64,000 bases of DNA from Thiosulfatihalobacter marinus (GTDB taxonomy: Bacteria; Pseudomonadota; Alphaproteobacteria; Rhodobacterales; Rhodobacteraceae), in NCBI RefSeq assembly GCF_016019955.1, contig NZ_JAECRZ010000009.1:1-64000 (forward strand), read 5' to 3'. The notes under the pieces are model-generated. The model made no database searches. It had not been told where the DNA came from and saw nothing but the letters and a program-made list of their open reading frames with translations. This document shows, piece by piece, positions 17,290-25,997 of this stretch. The position numbers were made by a program, and so were the translations under genes. How positions within the stretch are numbered: position 1 is the first letter of the stretch; every line of letters begins with the position of its first letter.

Positions 17290-18453
17290 ATGTCGGCACC
17301 GATTTATCTTGACCACAACGCTTCTACTCCGATTGATCCGGAGGTCTTGGAGACGGTCATACGTGTCAGTCGGGACGTATATGCGAACCCATCAAGTGTT
17401 GAGCATAGCCAAGGTTCAGCGGCAGCTCGGGTTGTCGAGACTGCGCGCGAGCAGATTGCGGGCCATCTCAATTGCAAGGAAACCGAGCTTGTCTTTACAG
17501 CCGGGTCCACGGAAGCCAACAATCTTGCGATCCTTGGAGCGTTCCCTCGGCTCAAAGAGGCAGGACGCACGCATCTGATCACCAGCAAGATCGAGCACCC
17601 ATCCGTTCTGGCCTGTTTCGACCATCTCGAAGCCCAAGGCGCGCGGGTAACGCGATTGGGGGTAGATGAAGGTGGCCAGATTTCCCTCGATGAGCTGGCC
17701 CTGTCTTTGACAGATGAGACCGGATTGGTGTCCATCATGGCTGCCAACAATGAGACGGGCGTTCTGCAACCCATCTTGGAGGCAGGCCAGCTTGCCGAAG
17801 AGGCTGGGGCGCTGTTTCACACGGACTTCTCGCAAGCTTCGGCTTTTGTGCCAGTTGATCTCAAGAACGTACCCATCCATCTGGCGAGTTTTTCCGGGCA
17901 CAAGGCCTATGGACCGAAAGGGGTAGGGGCCCTTTACCGGTCGATCCGAAAACCACGGGTGAACTTAGCGCCAGTGATGTTTGGTGGCGGGCAGGAAAAG
18001 GGTTTGAGGGCGGGGACCCTAAACACGCCTGGCATTGCGGGTATTGGACATGCATTTCAGCTCATCTCAAAAAACATAGACCATGACCGGGATCGGATTG
18101 GTGCCTTGCGAGACCAGCTTGAAAGGGAACTCAAAGAGACCTTAGCGGTGCAGGTCAATGGCAACACAGAGGCGCGGTTGCCAAACACGATGTCGCTCAC
18201 AATCGACGGCGTTGTACCACAAGCGCTGATGCAGAAGCTAAGAAACGACATCTGCTTCTCCGCATCGAGCGCCTGCGCCACAGAACATGTCGAAACCTCT
18301 CATGTTCTACTTACCATGTTCGGCGACACTCCTAGGGCGCGTAATGCTTTCCGACTAGGTTTAGGCCGGCAAACCAGCAAAAAAGACATATCCAAAGTCA
18401 TCAGACTCTTTTTACAGGCGTCATCAGAACTCCTGCTTTTAAAAACAGCTTAG
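17290..18453 (+). CDS. dndA: DndA, cysteine desulfurase
   Basis: A 387-aa class V aminotransferase of the IscS/NifS type. The PLP Schiff-base Lys lies in SFSGHKAYGPKG (Lys about 205), and the persulfide-forming Cys in SASSACATEH (Cys about 329). The N-terminus IYLDHNASTPIDPEV is typical. It supplies sulfur to DndC. In many dnd loci dndA is divergent from dndBCDE; here it is the fifth gene of the same operon. The GC-rich frame ends at 18453, and GC content falls in the genes beyond. Confidence 0.92.
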   Translation: MSAPIYLDHNASTPIDPEVLETVIRVSRDVYANPSSVEHSQGSAAARVVETAREQIAGHLNCKETELVFTAGSTEANNLAILGAFPRLKEAGRTHLITSKIEHPSVLACFDHLEAQGARVTRLGVDEGGQISLDELALSLTDETGLVSIMAANNETGVLQPILEAGQLAEEAGALFHTDFSQASAFVPVDLKNVPIHLASFSGHKAYGPKGVGALYRSIRKPRVNLAPVMFGGGQEKGLRAGTLNTPGIAGIGHAFQLISKNIDHDRDRIGALRDQLERELKETLAVQVNGNTEARLPNTMSLTIDGVVPQALMQKLRNDICFSASSACATEHVETSHVLLTMFGDTPRARNAFRLGLGRQTSKKDISKVIRLFLQASSELLLLKTA

Positions 18454-18519
18454 AAACCGGCCGATCCGCCACAATTTCGAGAGGTATAGGTAGGATAGCA
18501 ATAAAGGCTACGAACTTCC

Positions 18520-20493
18520 ATGGATGCTGAGCGAAAGCAGACTTACAAGACAGTCAAACAACTGCGCTCAGCACTTGCTGAGGGTGACAGTCAACGCTTC
18601 CAACGCACGTTGGCAACGCAACCGACACTTAGCCTCCTTAAGGCAATTCGCGAACAAAAACTGCTTGTTAAAAACTACGCAGCAGAACATGAACCTGTAG
18701 TCGAAATTGTAAGGACGGTGGCTTCCACAGTTCTCAGCCCGGAAGAACTCGCAGAGTACTCCAACTATTTGTCATTCATTGGGCCATGGCAAAAATCTAA
18801 GGAACACTCAGAGGCGCGGCTTAAAAGCTGCTTGAACAACTTTCCGAAGGTCTCGATCGAAGAACTTCTGCAAATATTCGACAAAGCACTAGACCGCTTT
18901 TTCTCTAAGCTCACTATCGGTGCTCCCAAAGAAGACCAAACCGTAGCGGATTACGAGAAGTGCATTCACGACCGGAACGGAATCGCAGATGACGTACTTT
19001 TCGCGGCACTCAGAGCACTCAACTACGCTTCTAGGAAAGTCGTCGACCCTAGCGCCCGGAAGCTCTCACCTAGTACGCGCTTGTCCTCAATACGACGGTT
19101 CTACAAGGCTATTCAACTCGCCTCTGAAGTGAATAGCTTGGATTGGGTTATGGACTCTGTTTCATATGGTGATCTTGTGGTTTCGAAGCTTCAGACAGGC
19201 TCACCAATAGAAGCACGCCTAGAATACGCCGATAAAAAGCGAAGCTTGATGCTGAACCTAGCTATTCGACGCAAGCTCATTGGCGTTATGCATCTACCGC
19301 GCAATGAGCGGTATGTGCGTGAAATGTTGAAGGCCTCCGAAACCTCGGTACTAACAGAAGCCTTAGAATTCTACGCTGGTTTTGTGGGCGAAAATCCTCG
19401 CCAGATCGACATGGAATCCCTGCTACGTCAAAGCTCTGCCAGACTTGCTCAAGTGGAAGCAGAAGATGATCTTCTGGTGGTTGCATCGGCACGCGCCAGA
19501 AAGCAGGATCATGCGACATACTACCTTACTTCAATGTGTCTGACTTGGTTTGGCATGGCGGCTGATGCCGTACAGAAGGCCTTTCCCAGATCTTTCCGTC
19601 GACGAACATCCGTTCCAATCCCCTCAAGTCTGATTGAGTCGGCTGTTTCGAGTGTTGGTGGAAAACAGGTAGCTGAAACTATCAAAGCGCTCTCAAGCAC
19701 TCTTCCTACAAAGAGCCACCACGACCTTGTACGTCGGCCATTCCTGAGCGTCTCAGAAGATGACACACTTTGGCTACTCAATGGAGATCCAGGATTATGG
19801 AATCTCAAGGTTAGAGAGGCATTGCTTTCGGGCGGAAAAGTTGGGGATGCCTATGGCCATGTTTGGGAGGAGTTCTTAGCAAAGTCGTTCGAAGACTCAG
19901 ATTGGCAGTTGATTGGTCGGAACAAGCGACTGCGCGTGGCAGGTCAGACTGCGACAGAGGTCGACCTCCTGCTAAAGAAGAATGACCTACTTCTTGTAGT
20001 TGAAGTAAAGGCACTGATCGGCTCCAATATAACTTGCTACGATCATTGGCGCAGCCGCCAAACAATCGAATGGGGCTGCCGTCAAGCGGCTGCCGCTGCT
20101 GAGTTCATAAAGTCCAACAAAAACTGGTTGGTCTCAGTTGCAGGAAAACAGTTGGCGGAGGAAGTCCATCATATTCAACCGCTAGTTCTCACCAATAACG
20201 ACTTACTTGATGGGTGGCAATTTGAGGGAGTACCAGTGATGGGCGAGGTCGGCCGCAAGGCAATCACGACTGGAGCAAAAGTCGACTACACGGATCAGAG
20301 TGGCCGTGTCGTTTCCACGCGTTGGATCACAAAAAAAGAAGAGCTGACGACCGATCGAATTCTGTGGTCGCTCCAGAATCCTGTTGAGCTATTGATTGCC
20401 CCCGAAAGCTTAGAGACCTCACATCGTGTGTTGAAATTGGGCGACTTCGCAGTGTTGACCCCGCAATTTGATCTTAGAGATGACCTAGATTAG
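18520..20493 (+). CDS. Unknown protein with C-terminal PD-(D/E)XK-like nuclease motif
   Basis: A 657-aa protein I cannot assign to a named family. The first ~430 residues are helical with no motif. From about 435 the sequence reads GDAYGHVWEEFLAKSF, then a beta-meander with EVDLLLKKND and LLVVEVKAL: Asp 482, Glu 495 and Lys 497 form a D-x12-E-x-K centre as in PD-(D/E)XK nucleases, with an upstream helix carrying Glu. It is 66 bp downstream of dndA on the same strand, so a role cutting unmodified or modified DNA in the phosphorothioate system is plausible but inferred. It has lower GC than the dndBCDEA genes. Confidence 0.7.
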   Translation: MDAERKQTYKTVKQLRSALAEGDSQRFQRTLATQPTLSLLKAIREQKLLVKNYAAEHEPVVEIVRTVASTVLSPEELAEYSNYLSFIGPWQKSKEHSEARLKSCLNNFPKVSIEELLQIFDKALDRFFSKLTIGAPKEDQTVADYEKCIHDRNGIADDVLFAALRALNYASRKVVDPSARKLSPSTRLSSIRRFYKAIQLASEVNSLDWVMDSVSYGDLVVSKLQTGSPIEARLEYADKKRSLMLNLAIRRKLIGVMHLPRNERYVREMLKASETSVLTEALEFYAGFVGENPRQIDMESLLRQSSARLAQVEAEDDLLVVASARARKQDHATYYLTSMCLTWFGMAADAVQKAFPRSFRRRTSVPIPSSLIESAVSSVGGKQVAETIKALSSTLPTKSHHDLVRRPFLSVSEDDTLWLLNGDPGLWNLKVREALLSGGKVGDAYGHVWEEFLAKSFEDSDWQLIGRNKRLRVAGQTATEVDLLLKKNDLLLVVEVKALIGSNITCYDHWRSRQTIEWGCRQAAAAAEFIKSNKNWLVSVAGKQLAEEVHHIQPLVLTNNDLLDGWQFEGVPVMGEVGRKAITTGAKVDYTDQSGRVVSTRWITKKEELTTDRILWSLQNPVELLIAPESLETSHRVLKLGDFAVLTPQFDLRDDLD

Positions 20494-20671
20494 AGCGTTC
20501 CGGCGATTGCAGCCAGCAGTTGAGAAGTGCGCGCAATGACTCAACCGGTACAAAAGAGCTCAGCGAACTGCGGAACAAGTGGCATTTGACCACCGCACTT
20601 GATAGATTGAACGAGCATCAAAGGGTATTTTACCTTGTTCTTAGTACGTTACTGGGGGGCAAGCAGGCAAC

Positions 20672-23600
20672 ATGCTGTCAAGACTGGGCAAGAAGCTGAA
20701 AGCTCTCGTGAGCGGCGAAACGGTGAAGACTGTGCCAAAGGCACCTGGCGCCGCAACCCGCGCACAAAGTCCCTTCGCCGTGTCCGATGCCCAGCACGTC
20801 TCAAGAAATTTATTATCCGAAGCCAAAATCGGTGTGATCGGAGCCGAACTAGGAGGCGATCCCGAACCGGCGGCCGTGCTCGTGTTGGAAAGTCCTTCCC
20901 TGACTTTAGACCATGTCACCGAGCTTGCAGTGACGCCCGAAGCGATGGACGCGGGCCACATTGATTCAGCTGAGGCGACTTCTGACGATGACTTGACGGT
21001 CATGAAATTGGGCTTGGCCCTCGATGAGGCGCATCAGGGCATCCCTTCGAAACAACAAGCCGCAGACACCTCCAACAGTCGACTAAATCAGTCTGCTCGG
21101 TCCGCTTCTCAAAATAATCCTGAAGAAGAACGTCTTCTGGACCTGGCGATACAGAGTTTCGCGTCAACGCGTCTTATTAATGTGTTGCGCAATGCCGAAG
21201 GTGAGTTGCCCGCAAAAACGGTCGCGGCCTACATGCGAGCGCCTGACGCTGCGCGAGAAGCTTTCCGGCAGCTCGAAAACTCTGGCGAAAAGACCGCAAC
21301 GGAACTTGATGACCTTGTGAGGAAGTTCGCGCGCAAACTCGATCAGGGCCGGCAGACCGCAGCAGACAGCATCGTCGATGTCGTACGTGAAGCCGATTGC
21401 TCCGTTCGCCTCTTGAATGCGATCTCTGCACACTCGCATCGTCTGCCAGTTGCTACCGTAAGAGAGTACATGAAAGCGCCGGAACATGCCCGGCAAGCTT
21501 TCTTGAAACTGCCGAACCTCGGGCGCAAGTCGGCAGATGAACTCGACCTAATCATGCGCAGTTTTGTACCGAGCAAAACTGATCTTCAAGGTGACCAGAA
21601 AGCGGTCCCAAGCGGAGAAGGTGACTTCCAACGAGCACTTAGGGCCGCTGAAGTGTTCTTCTCTGGAATGATCTATCCTGATGAACTTTTTGAATGGTCG
21701 CCGCCTACAAGACTCACAAACCTTCTCAAAATTGACCAGGTAGAGCACCGGCAGAGCTTTGTGGATTTCCTAAAGACATACAATGAGACCGCGTTGCGCA
21801 TTCGATCGCTGCCAGGCTGCGGACGAAAAAGCATCGAACAGCTGGACGAGATCGTAACCAAGATGATTGAGGCGCGTCTCTGTTTTTGCGGTGTGCGTAG
21901 CGAGATCGCGCCCGATCTTAGACGTTTGCTGCAAGGCGAATTTGTTTCCCATACATCGCTCACAAGCATATTCGAACTTGGCAATATTAAGCCTGAAGAC
22001 ATTAAGGCCTCCGAACGTGCTTCGGTCGAAGAATTGACGGTGACCGAAATCATTGAGGGATGTATTTTGACCCTCAACGATCGGCAGCAAGACGTTCTTC
22101 AGCGGCGGTACGGCATAAACAGAGGGCAGACTGAAACGCTTGAACAAGTCGCTTCCGACTATGGTGTGACGCGCGAGCGTATTCGTCAGATTGAGAAAAA
22201 AGCAAAGCAAAAGCTCGAGACGAAACGCACAAAGAAAATTTTGATCGGCGCGCTGGAGCAAGAAGGGTCGTTGGAAAAGCTCTTCAAGAACCGGAAAATT
22301 GTCTCTGACGAACAGATAAGTGCTGTAAGCAATCTGCTTACGGCGCAGGAGCGTCTTGCGGTCGATCTAGCCTTTGGCGACATGAGATCGTTCCTCGACG
22401 CTGAAAGCGTTCGAACCGAAGCAGGTTGGATTCAGGAACAAGACCTGCTCTTGATGAGCCATGAGCCGGAAGACTTATCTGGCTCATTGCGGCAGCGGAT
22501 CGTCTCCGCGATACGCGAGCAAAAACTGCCGATCCGATTGTCAGAAATTGCCGCAGCGCTGCCCGACTACCCACTTTCGGAGATCATGGGTGAGTTGTCA
22601 GCACGCTTCGAGGCTTCAATCGAGGGTGACTTCGTTAGAGCTGCTTCCCGTTTGCCTAGCACGGTACGGTGTATTCTCATACTTCGCGAAGCGGGCCACG
22701 CGATGCATTGCGACGAAATCCGAGCCCGAATGCACGAAGTCTTCGCAAAAGATGAGAGCATTCATCATATCGGAAGTACGCTCTCTGGAATGGAAGAAGC
22801 CCTGATCGTTGAACGAGGAACATACGACCTCTACGAGAACTTGAGCCTGACAGATGGTGATCTTCAAGAAATCCGAGACCGCACGCTTTCCCACCTAGAA
22901 AGTGTGGGTGGTTTTATAAGCGCCAAAGTCTTGTTCTCCGACCTGTTTCAAGGCGAGACAGAGCGCTTTGGGATAGCATTCGGACCTTACATGCTGCTTG
23001 GCATCGTGCAGGATGACGATCGCTTTGTGACCAAACGAGGTCTGATGATCGGTGTGGCATCTGATGAAAACAAGTCCGAGTTCCGCGGCCTGGGCGAAGA
23101 AGTCATGTCCGTACTAACAGAAGCGCAGCGATCAATGACTTTGGTAGAGATCGCCCAGGAACTCGAAGGCCGAAGAGATGTTCTTACAACATCGATATCA
23201 ATTGGTTTGGAGAATTCACCTGAGGCGGTTTCGGTCGGCCGTGGTCGCTTTGACTTAGTAGGCAGAGCCATCGGTCCAGACGAACGCCAAACAGACCTAA
23301 TTTTGGCTTGCGCTATCGCTTTAGCGAATGGCCCCAGAACCGCATTTGCTTTATCAGAACTCTTGAGCCCCGTTTGGGGTGAGATTCAGACCAGACCACT
23401 ACTGAGCTTCTTGAAAAATCGCACAATCTTTGATGTGGATGAAAAGATCGTTTCAGTGACTGAGCTGCCCGAAGCGGTGGCAAAATACGTAGCCATTCGT
23501 GATCGTGTCAAAGAGGTTGCAGAAATGGGGGTGCTGGACGTTGAAGCGGTGCGAGATGCTCTCGTCTCGCGTGATGCGCCTGATTTGACCCGGCTCGACC

Positions 23601-23683
23601 ACTTGTTTGCAAGTAAGGAGGAAGAGCCGGGCGAAGGTGAAGAAATGCTTGGGATGATACTTGGGGACTTTGGTATAAATTGA
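20672..23683 (+). CDS. Large protein with alpha-CTD-like HhH repeats and a sigma-region-4 HTH
   Basis: A 1003-aa protein. Three repeats at about 164-214, 243-295 and 347-395 end in helix-hairpin-helix motifs (LPNLGRKSADELD, LPGCGRKSIEQLD; the first, LENSGEKTATELD, is degenerate) like the RNA polymerase alpha C-terminal domain. At about 467-515 comes a sigma-70 region 4 block: DRQQDVLQRRYGINRG, then GVTRERIRQIEKKAKQKL. Beyond that are several winged-helix-like segments. No region 2 is present, so it is not a complete sigma factor. It overlaps the PLD-helicase start (TGATG). A DNA-sensing or transcription-linked role in the Dnd module is possible; no published system is asserted. Confidence 0.75.
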   Translation: MLSRLGKKLKALVSGETVKTVPKAPGAATRAQSPFAVSDAQHVSRNLLSEAKIGVIGAELGGDPEPAAVLVLESPSLTLDHVTELAVTPEAMDAGHIDSAEATSDDDLTVMKLGLALDEAHQGIPSKQQAADTSNSRLNQSARSASQNNPEEERLLDLAIQSFASTRLINVLRNAEGELPAKTVAAYMRAPDAAREAFRQLENSGEKTATELDDLVRKFARKLDQGRQTAADSIVDVVREADCSVRLLNAISAHSHRLPVATVREYMKAPEHARQAFLKLPNLGRKSADELDLIMRSFVPSKTDLQGDQKAVPSGEGDFQRALRAAEVFFSGMIYPDELFEWSPPTRLTNLLKIDQVEHRQSFVDFLKTYNETALRIRSLPGCGRKSIEQLDEIVTKMIEARLCFCGVRSEIAPDLRRLLQGEFVSHTSLTSIFELGNIKPEDIKASERASVEELTVTEIIEGCILTLNDRQQDVLQRRYGINRGQTETLEQVASDYGVTRERIRQIEKKAKQKLETKRTKKILIGALEQEGSLEKLFKNRKIVSDEQISAVSNLLTAQERLAVDLAFGDMRSFLDAESVRTEAGWIQEQDLLLMSHEPEDLSGSLRQRIVSAIREQKLPIRLSEIAAALPDYPLSEIMGELSARFEASIEGDFVRAASRLPSTVRCILILREAGHAMHCDEIRARMHEVFAKDESIHHIGSTLSGMEEALIVERGTYDLYENLSLTDGDLQEIRDRTLSHLESVGGFISAKVLFSDLFQGETERFGIAFGPYMLLGIVQDDDRFVTKRGLMIGVASDENKSEFRGLGEEVMSVLTEAQRSMTLVEIAQELEGRRDVLTTSISIGLENSPEAVSVGRGRFDLVGRAIGPDERQTDLILACAIALANGPRTAFALSELLSPVWGEIQTRPLLSFLKNRTIFDVDEKIVSVTELPEAVAKYVAIRDRVKEVAEMGVLDVEAVRDALVSRDAPDLTRLDHLFASKEEEPGEGEEMLGMILGDFGIN

Positions 23684-25767
23684 TGTCCTTTGAGACCCTG
23701 AAACTCCCTTTTTATGTCACCACAAGCGAGCATGAACCGGTGGCAGATTTTTTCGATCCGGTTCTCGAGCATGCGCAGAAATATGACATTGCTGTCGGAT
23801 ACTTTAGCAGTGCGTGGATGCGTGATGCAGCCCATGGCATGGCAACTTTTGCACTCAACGGTGGCAAAGCGAGGTGGGTGATTTCACCCGAAATGTCTTT
23901 GGAAGACTTCAAGAGCCTACAGGTTGAAGGTCAGTTTTCAGATGAGCGTATCCGAGAACTCATTTCTCGGTCATATGAAGACCTCTACGGGCACCTTTCG
24001 CAGCATACGCGTGAGGCACTCGGATGGCTACTTCATGATGGGGTGTTGACCTTCAAAGTAGGCATTCCGAAGAATAGGCTGTCCGGAATTCTGCATGCGA
24101 AACAGGGCATCTTCACGGATGAGTTTGGAAACCGGGTCGGCTTCCAGGGATCTTATAATTTGACCGGTGGAGCCGGCACCAATTGGGAAGCTTTCAGCGT
24201 CTTTTGTGATTGGAAGTCAAGCGAGAGCCAGGAGCGGAACAACCACATCGCTGCGTCCTTCGACAGAATGTGGAGAGGACTGGATCCAAACCTAGCACTG
24301 TTTGACCCTTCTTCAGCAGATCTTGAGCGGTTTGTCAGCGCGGCCAGGGATAGCTCCCGACACTACGATTTGTTCCCGCCAGAAAAATCAAGCTGTCCTC
24401 GTGTGCCAGCACACTTCCTCACCGACGGGCGTCTACGGGACTACCAAGAAGAGGGAATCCGCAAATGGTTCAAGAACAATGGCCGCGGAATCCTCCACAT
24501 GGCAACGGGAACCGGCAAGACCGTGACTGCGTTAACTGCTGTGACGCGGCTGAACGATTTTGTCGCTCAAAAGAACGGCCAGCTTTGCATCGTAGTTACG
24601 GTTCCGTATCAACATCTCGCAGAACAGTGGGCCCGGGAAGCCGAAGAGTTCGGCTTCGAACCCATTTTGTGCTACGGAGGCGTCAATCGCTGGATGGAGG
24701 AGTGCCAGAGGCGCCTGAATGAACTGCGATCAAAGGCAACGCAGCACGTGATGCTCATCGCGGTCAATGCGTCTATGGCAGATAAACCGTTCCAGTCGGT
24801 CTTGAACTCCTTTGATGGGAACATCCTATTTGTTGGCGATGAGGCGCATAACTTGGGCGCGCCGTCCAACCTACAGGCCCTCCCGGAGCGCGCAGCGTTT
24901 AGACTTGGACTGACGGCGACACCTGATCGCTACGGGGATGAGGAAGGCACCGAGGGTCTCAAAAGGTATTTCGGAGAGATCGTTTTGGACTACGGTTTAG
25001 ACAAGGCGATCAGCGGCGGTCACCTTTGCCGATATCTTTATTATCCGATCCTCGTGCACTTAGACGAAGACGAACAAGACGAGTATGCAGAGCTCTCCGT
25101 ACGGATCGGTAGGCTTTTTGGCCAAGCAGCCAAGCCGGATAGCGACAAAGGCGAACAGCTAAACCGTTTGTTGATCAAACGGGCACGCCTGATCGGAAAA
25201 GCGCGAAACAAGCTGCCGGAGCTGATCAAGCTACTCAAGCAGCAGGGAGAGGTCTCTCATACTCTGATATATTGCGGCGACAGCAAGGAAGATGGGCAGC
25301 GATACATCGACACAGCACTTGCTAGGGTAGGCGGCGAGCTCGGACTAAGAGCGAGCCCGTTCACTTCGGAAGAGAACAACGACGAAAGGTCGATATTATT
25401 GAAGCAGTTCGCGGCCGGTGACATACAGGCGCTGCTGGCCATCCGATGCCTAGATGAAGGTGTTGATGTACCGATGACACGGACTGCGTACATCTTGGCT
25501 TCATCTGCAAACCCAAAGGAATTTGTCCAACGACGGGGTCGGGTACTACGGCGGTCTGAAGGGAAGACCCGTGCTTACATCTACGACTTTATCGTTGTGC
25601 CAGATTTGGAAAAATTGTCAGATCAGGCTCCATCCAACGTGGAGCGATCTCTGATGAAACGTGAACTGGTGAGGTTCAATGAATTTGCTACCCTTGCAGA
25701 AAACCATGGTGAAGCGCTATCTACGATCACAGAAATTAAGAAGTACCTTAACCTCCTTGACCATTAG
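23683..25767 (+). CDS. PLD-domain SF2 helicase, probable Dnd-associated restriction enzyme
   Basis: A 694-aa protein. An N-terminal phospholipase-D-like domain has HAKQGIFTDEFG and GFQGSYNLTGG (about 138-165), one HKD half-site. A superfamily-2 helicase follows: motif I MATGTGKTVTA (about 272), DEAH (about 386), TATP, and motif VI QRRGRVLRR (about 610). Families of this type are annotated as DNA phosphorothioation system restriction enzymes. A PLD nuclease driven by a helicase fits cleavage of unmodified DNA. It is placed between the HhH/sigma-like protein and the SMC ATPase. Confidence 0.8.
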   Translation: MSFETLKLPFYVTTSEHEPVADFFDPVLEHAQKYDIAVGYFSSAWMRDAAHGMATFALNGGKARWVISPEMSLEDFKSLQVEGQFSDERIRELISRSYEDLYGHLSQHTREALGWLLHDGVLTFKVGIPKNRLSGILHAKQGIFTDEFGNRVGFQGSYNLTGGAGTNWEAFSVFCDWKSSESQERNNHIAASFDRMWRGLDPNLALFDPSSADLERFVSAARDSSRHYDLFPPEKSSCPRVPAHFLTDGRLRDYQEEGIRKWFKNNGRGILHMATGTGKTVTALTAVTRLNDFVAQKNGQLCIVVTVPYQHLAEQWAREAEEFGFEPILCYGGVNRWMEECQRRLNELRSKATQHVMLIAVNASMADKPFQSVLNSFDGNILFVGDEAHNLGAPSNLQALPERAAFRLGLTATPDRYGDEEGTEGLKRYFGEIVLDYGLDKAISGGHLCRYLYYPILVHLDEDEQDEYAELSVRIGRLFGQAAKPDSDKGEQLNRLLIKRARLIGKARNKLPELIKLLKQQGEVSHTLIYCGDSKEDGQRYIDTALARVGGELGLRASPFTSEENNDERSILLKQFAAGDIQALLAIRCLDEGVDVPMTRTAYILASSANPKEFVQRRGRVLRRSEGKTRAYIYDFIVVPDLEKLSDQAPSNVERSLMKRELVRFNEFATLAENHGEALSTITEIKKYLNLLDH

Positions 25768-25805
25768 CGCGTGTGATCCAGAAGCTTCTAGAAAAGGCAT
25801 TACGA

Positions 25806-25997
25806 ATGAGCGAGCACAACAAGTCTCCAAAACAAGTTCTTGAAGCTGCATCTCCGAAAGCTCGAAAAGTCGTCAATGAGATCCTATCCATTGAACATGA
25901 ATATCAGAGTTATCGAAACCTTGGTGCCGTCGGCAGTGTTGAGAAAGAGATTGCCGCGCGGATCAAGCAACTCATCGAGCGTGAGGTAAAACGGTGA
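25806..25997 (+). CDS. Small helical protein in the Dnd-associated module, 63 aa
   Basis: A 63-residue charged helical protein (MSEHNKSPKQVLEAASPKAR... ending IEREVKR). It sits in the 226-bp gap between the helicase and the SMC-like ATPase and overlaps the latter by 4 nt (GTGA). The frame extends to a GTG at 25773 without a ribosome site; AAAGG lies before ATG 25806. Its size and coupling suggest a partner subunit of the ATPase. No family is recognised. Confidence 0.6.
   Translation: MSEHNKSPKQVLEAASPKARKVVNEILSIEHEYQSYRNLGAVGSVEKEIAARIKQLIEREVKR

Noticed and set aside
20672-23683. Call as a sigma factor
   Set aside because: Only a region 4-like motif is present; no region 2 and the overall layout differs.
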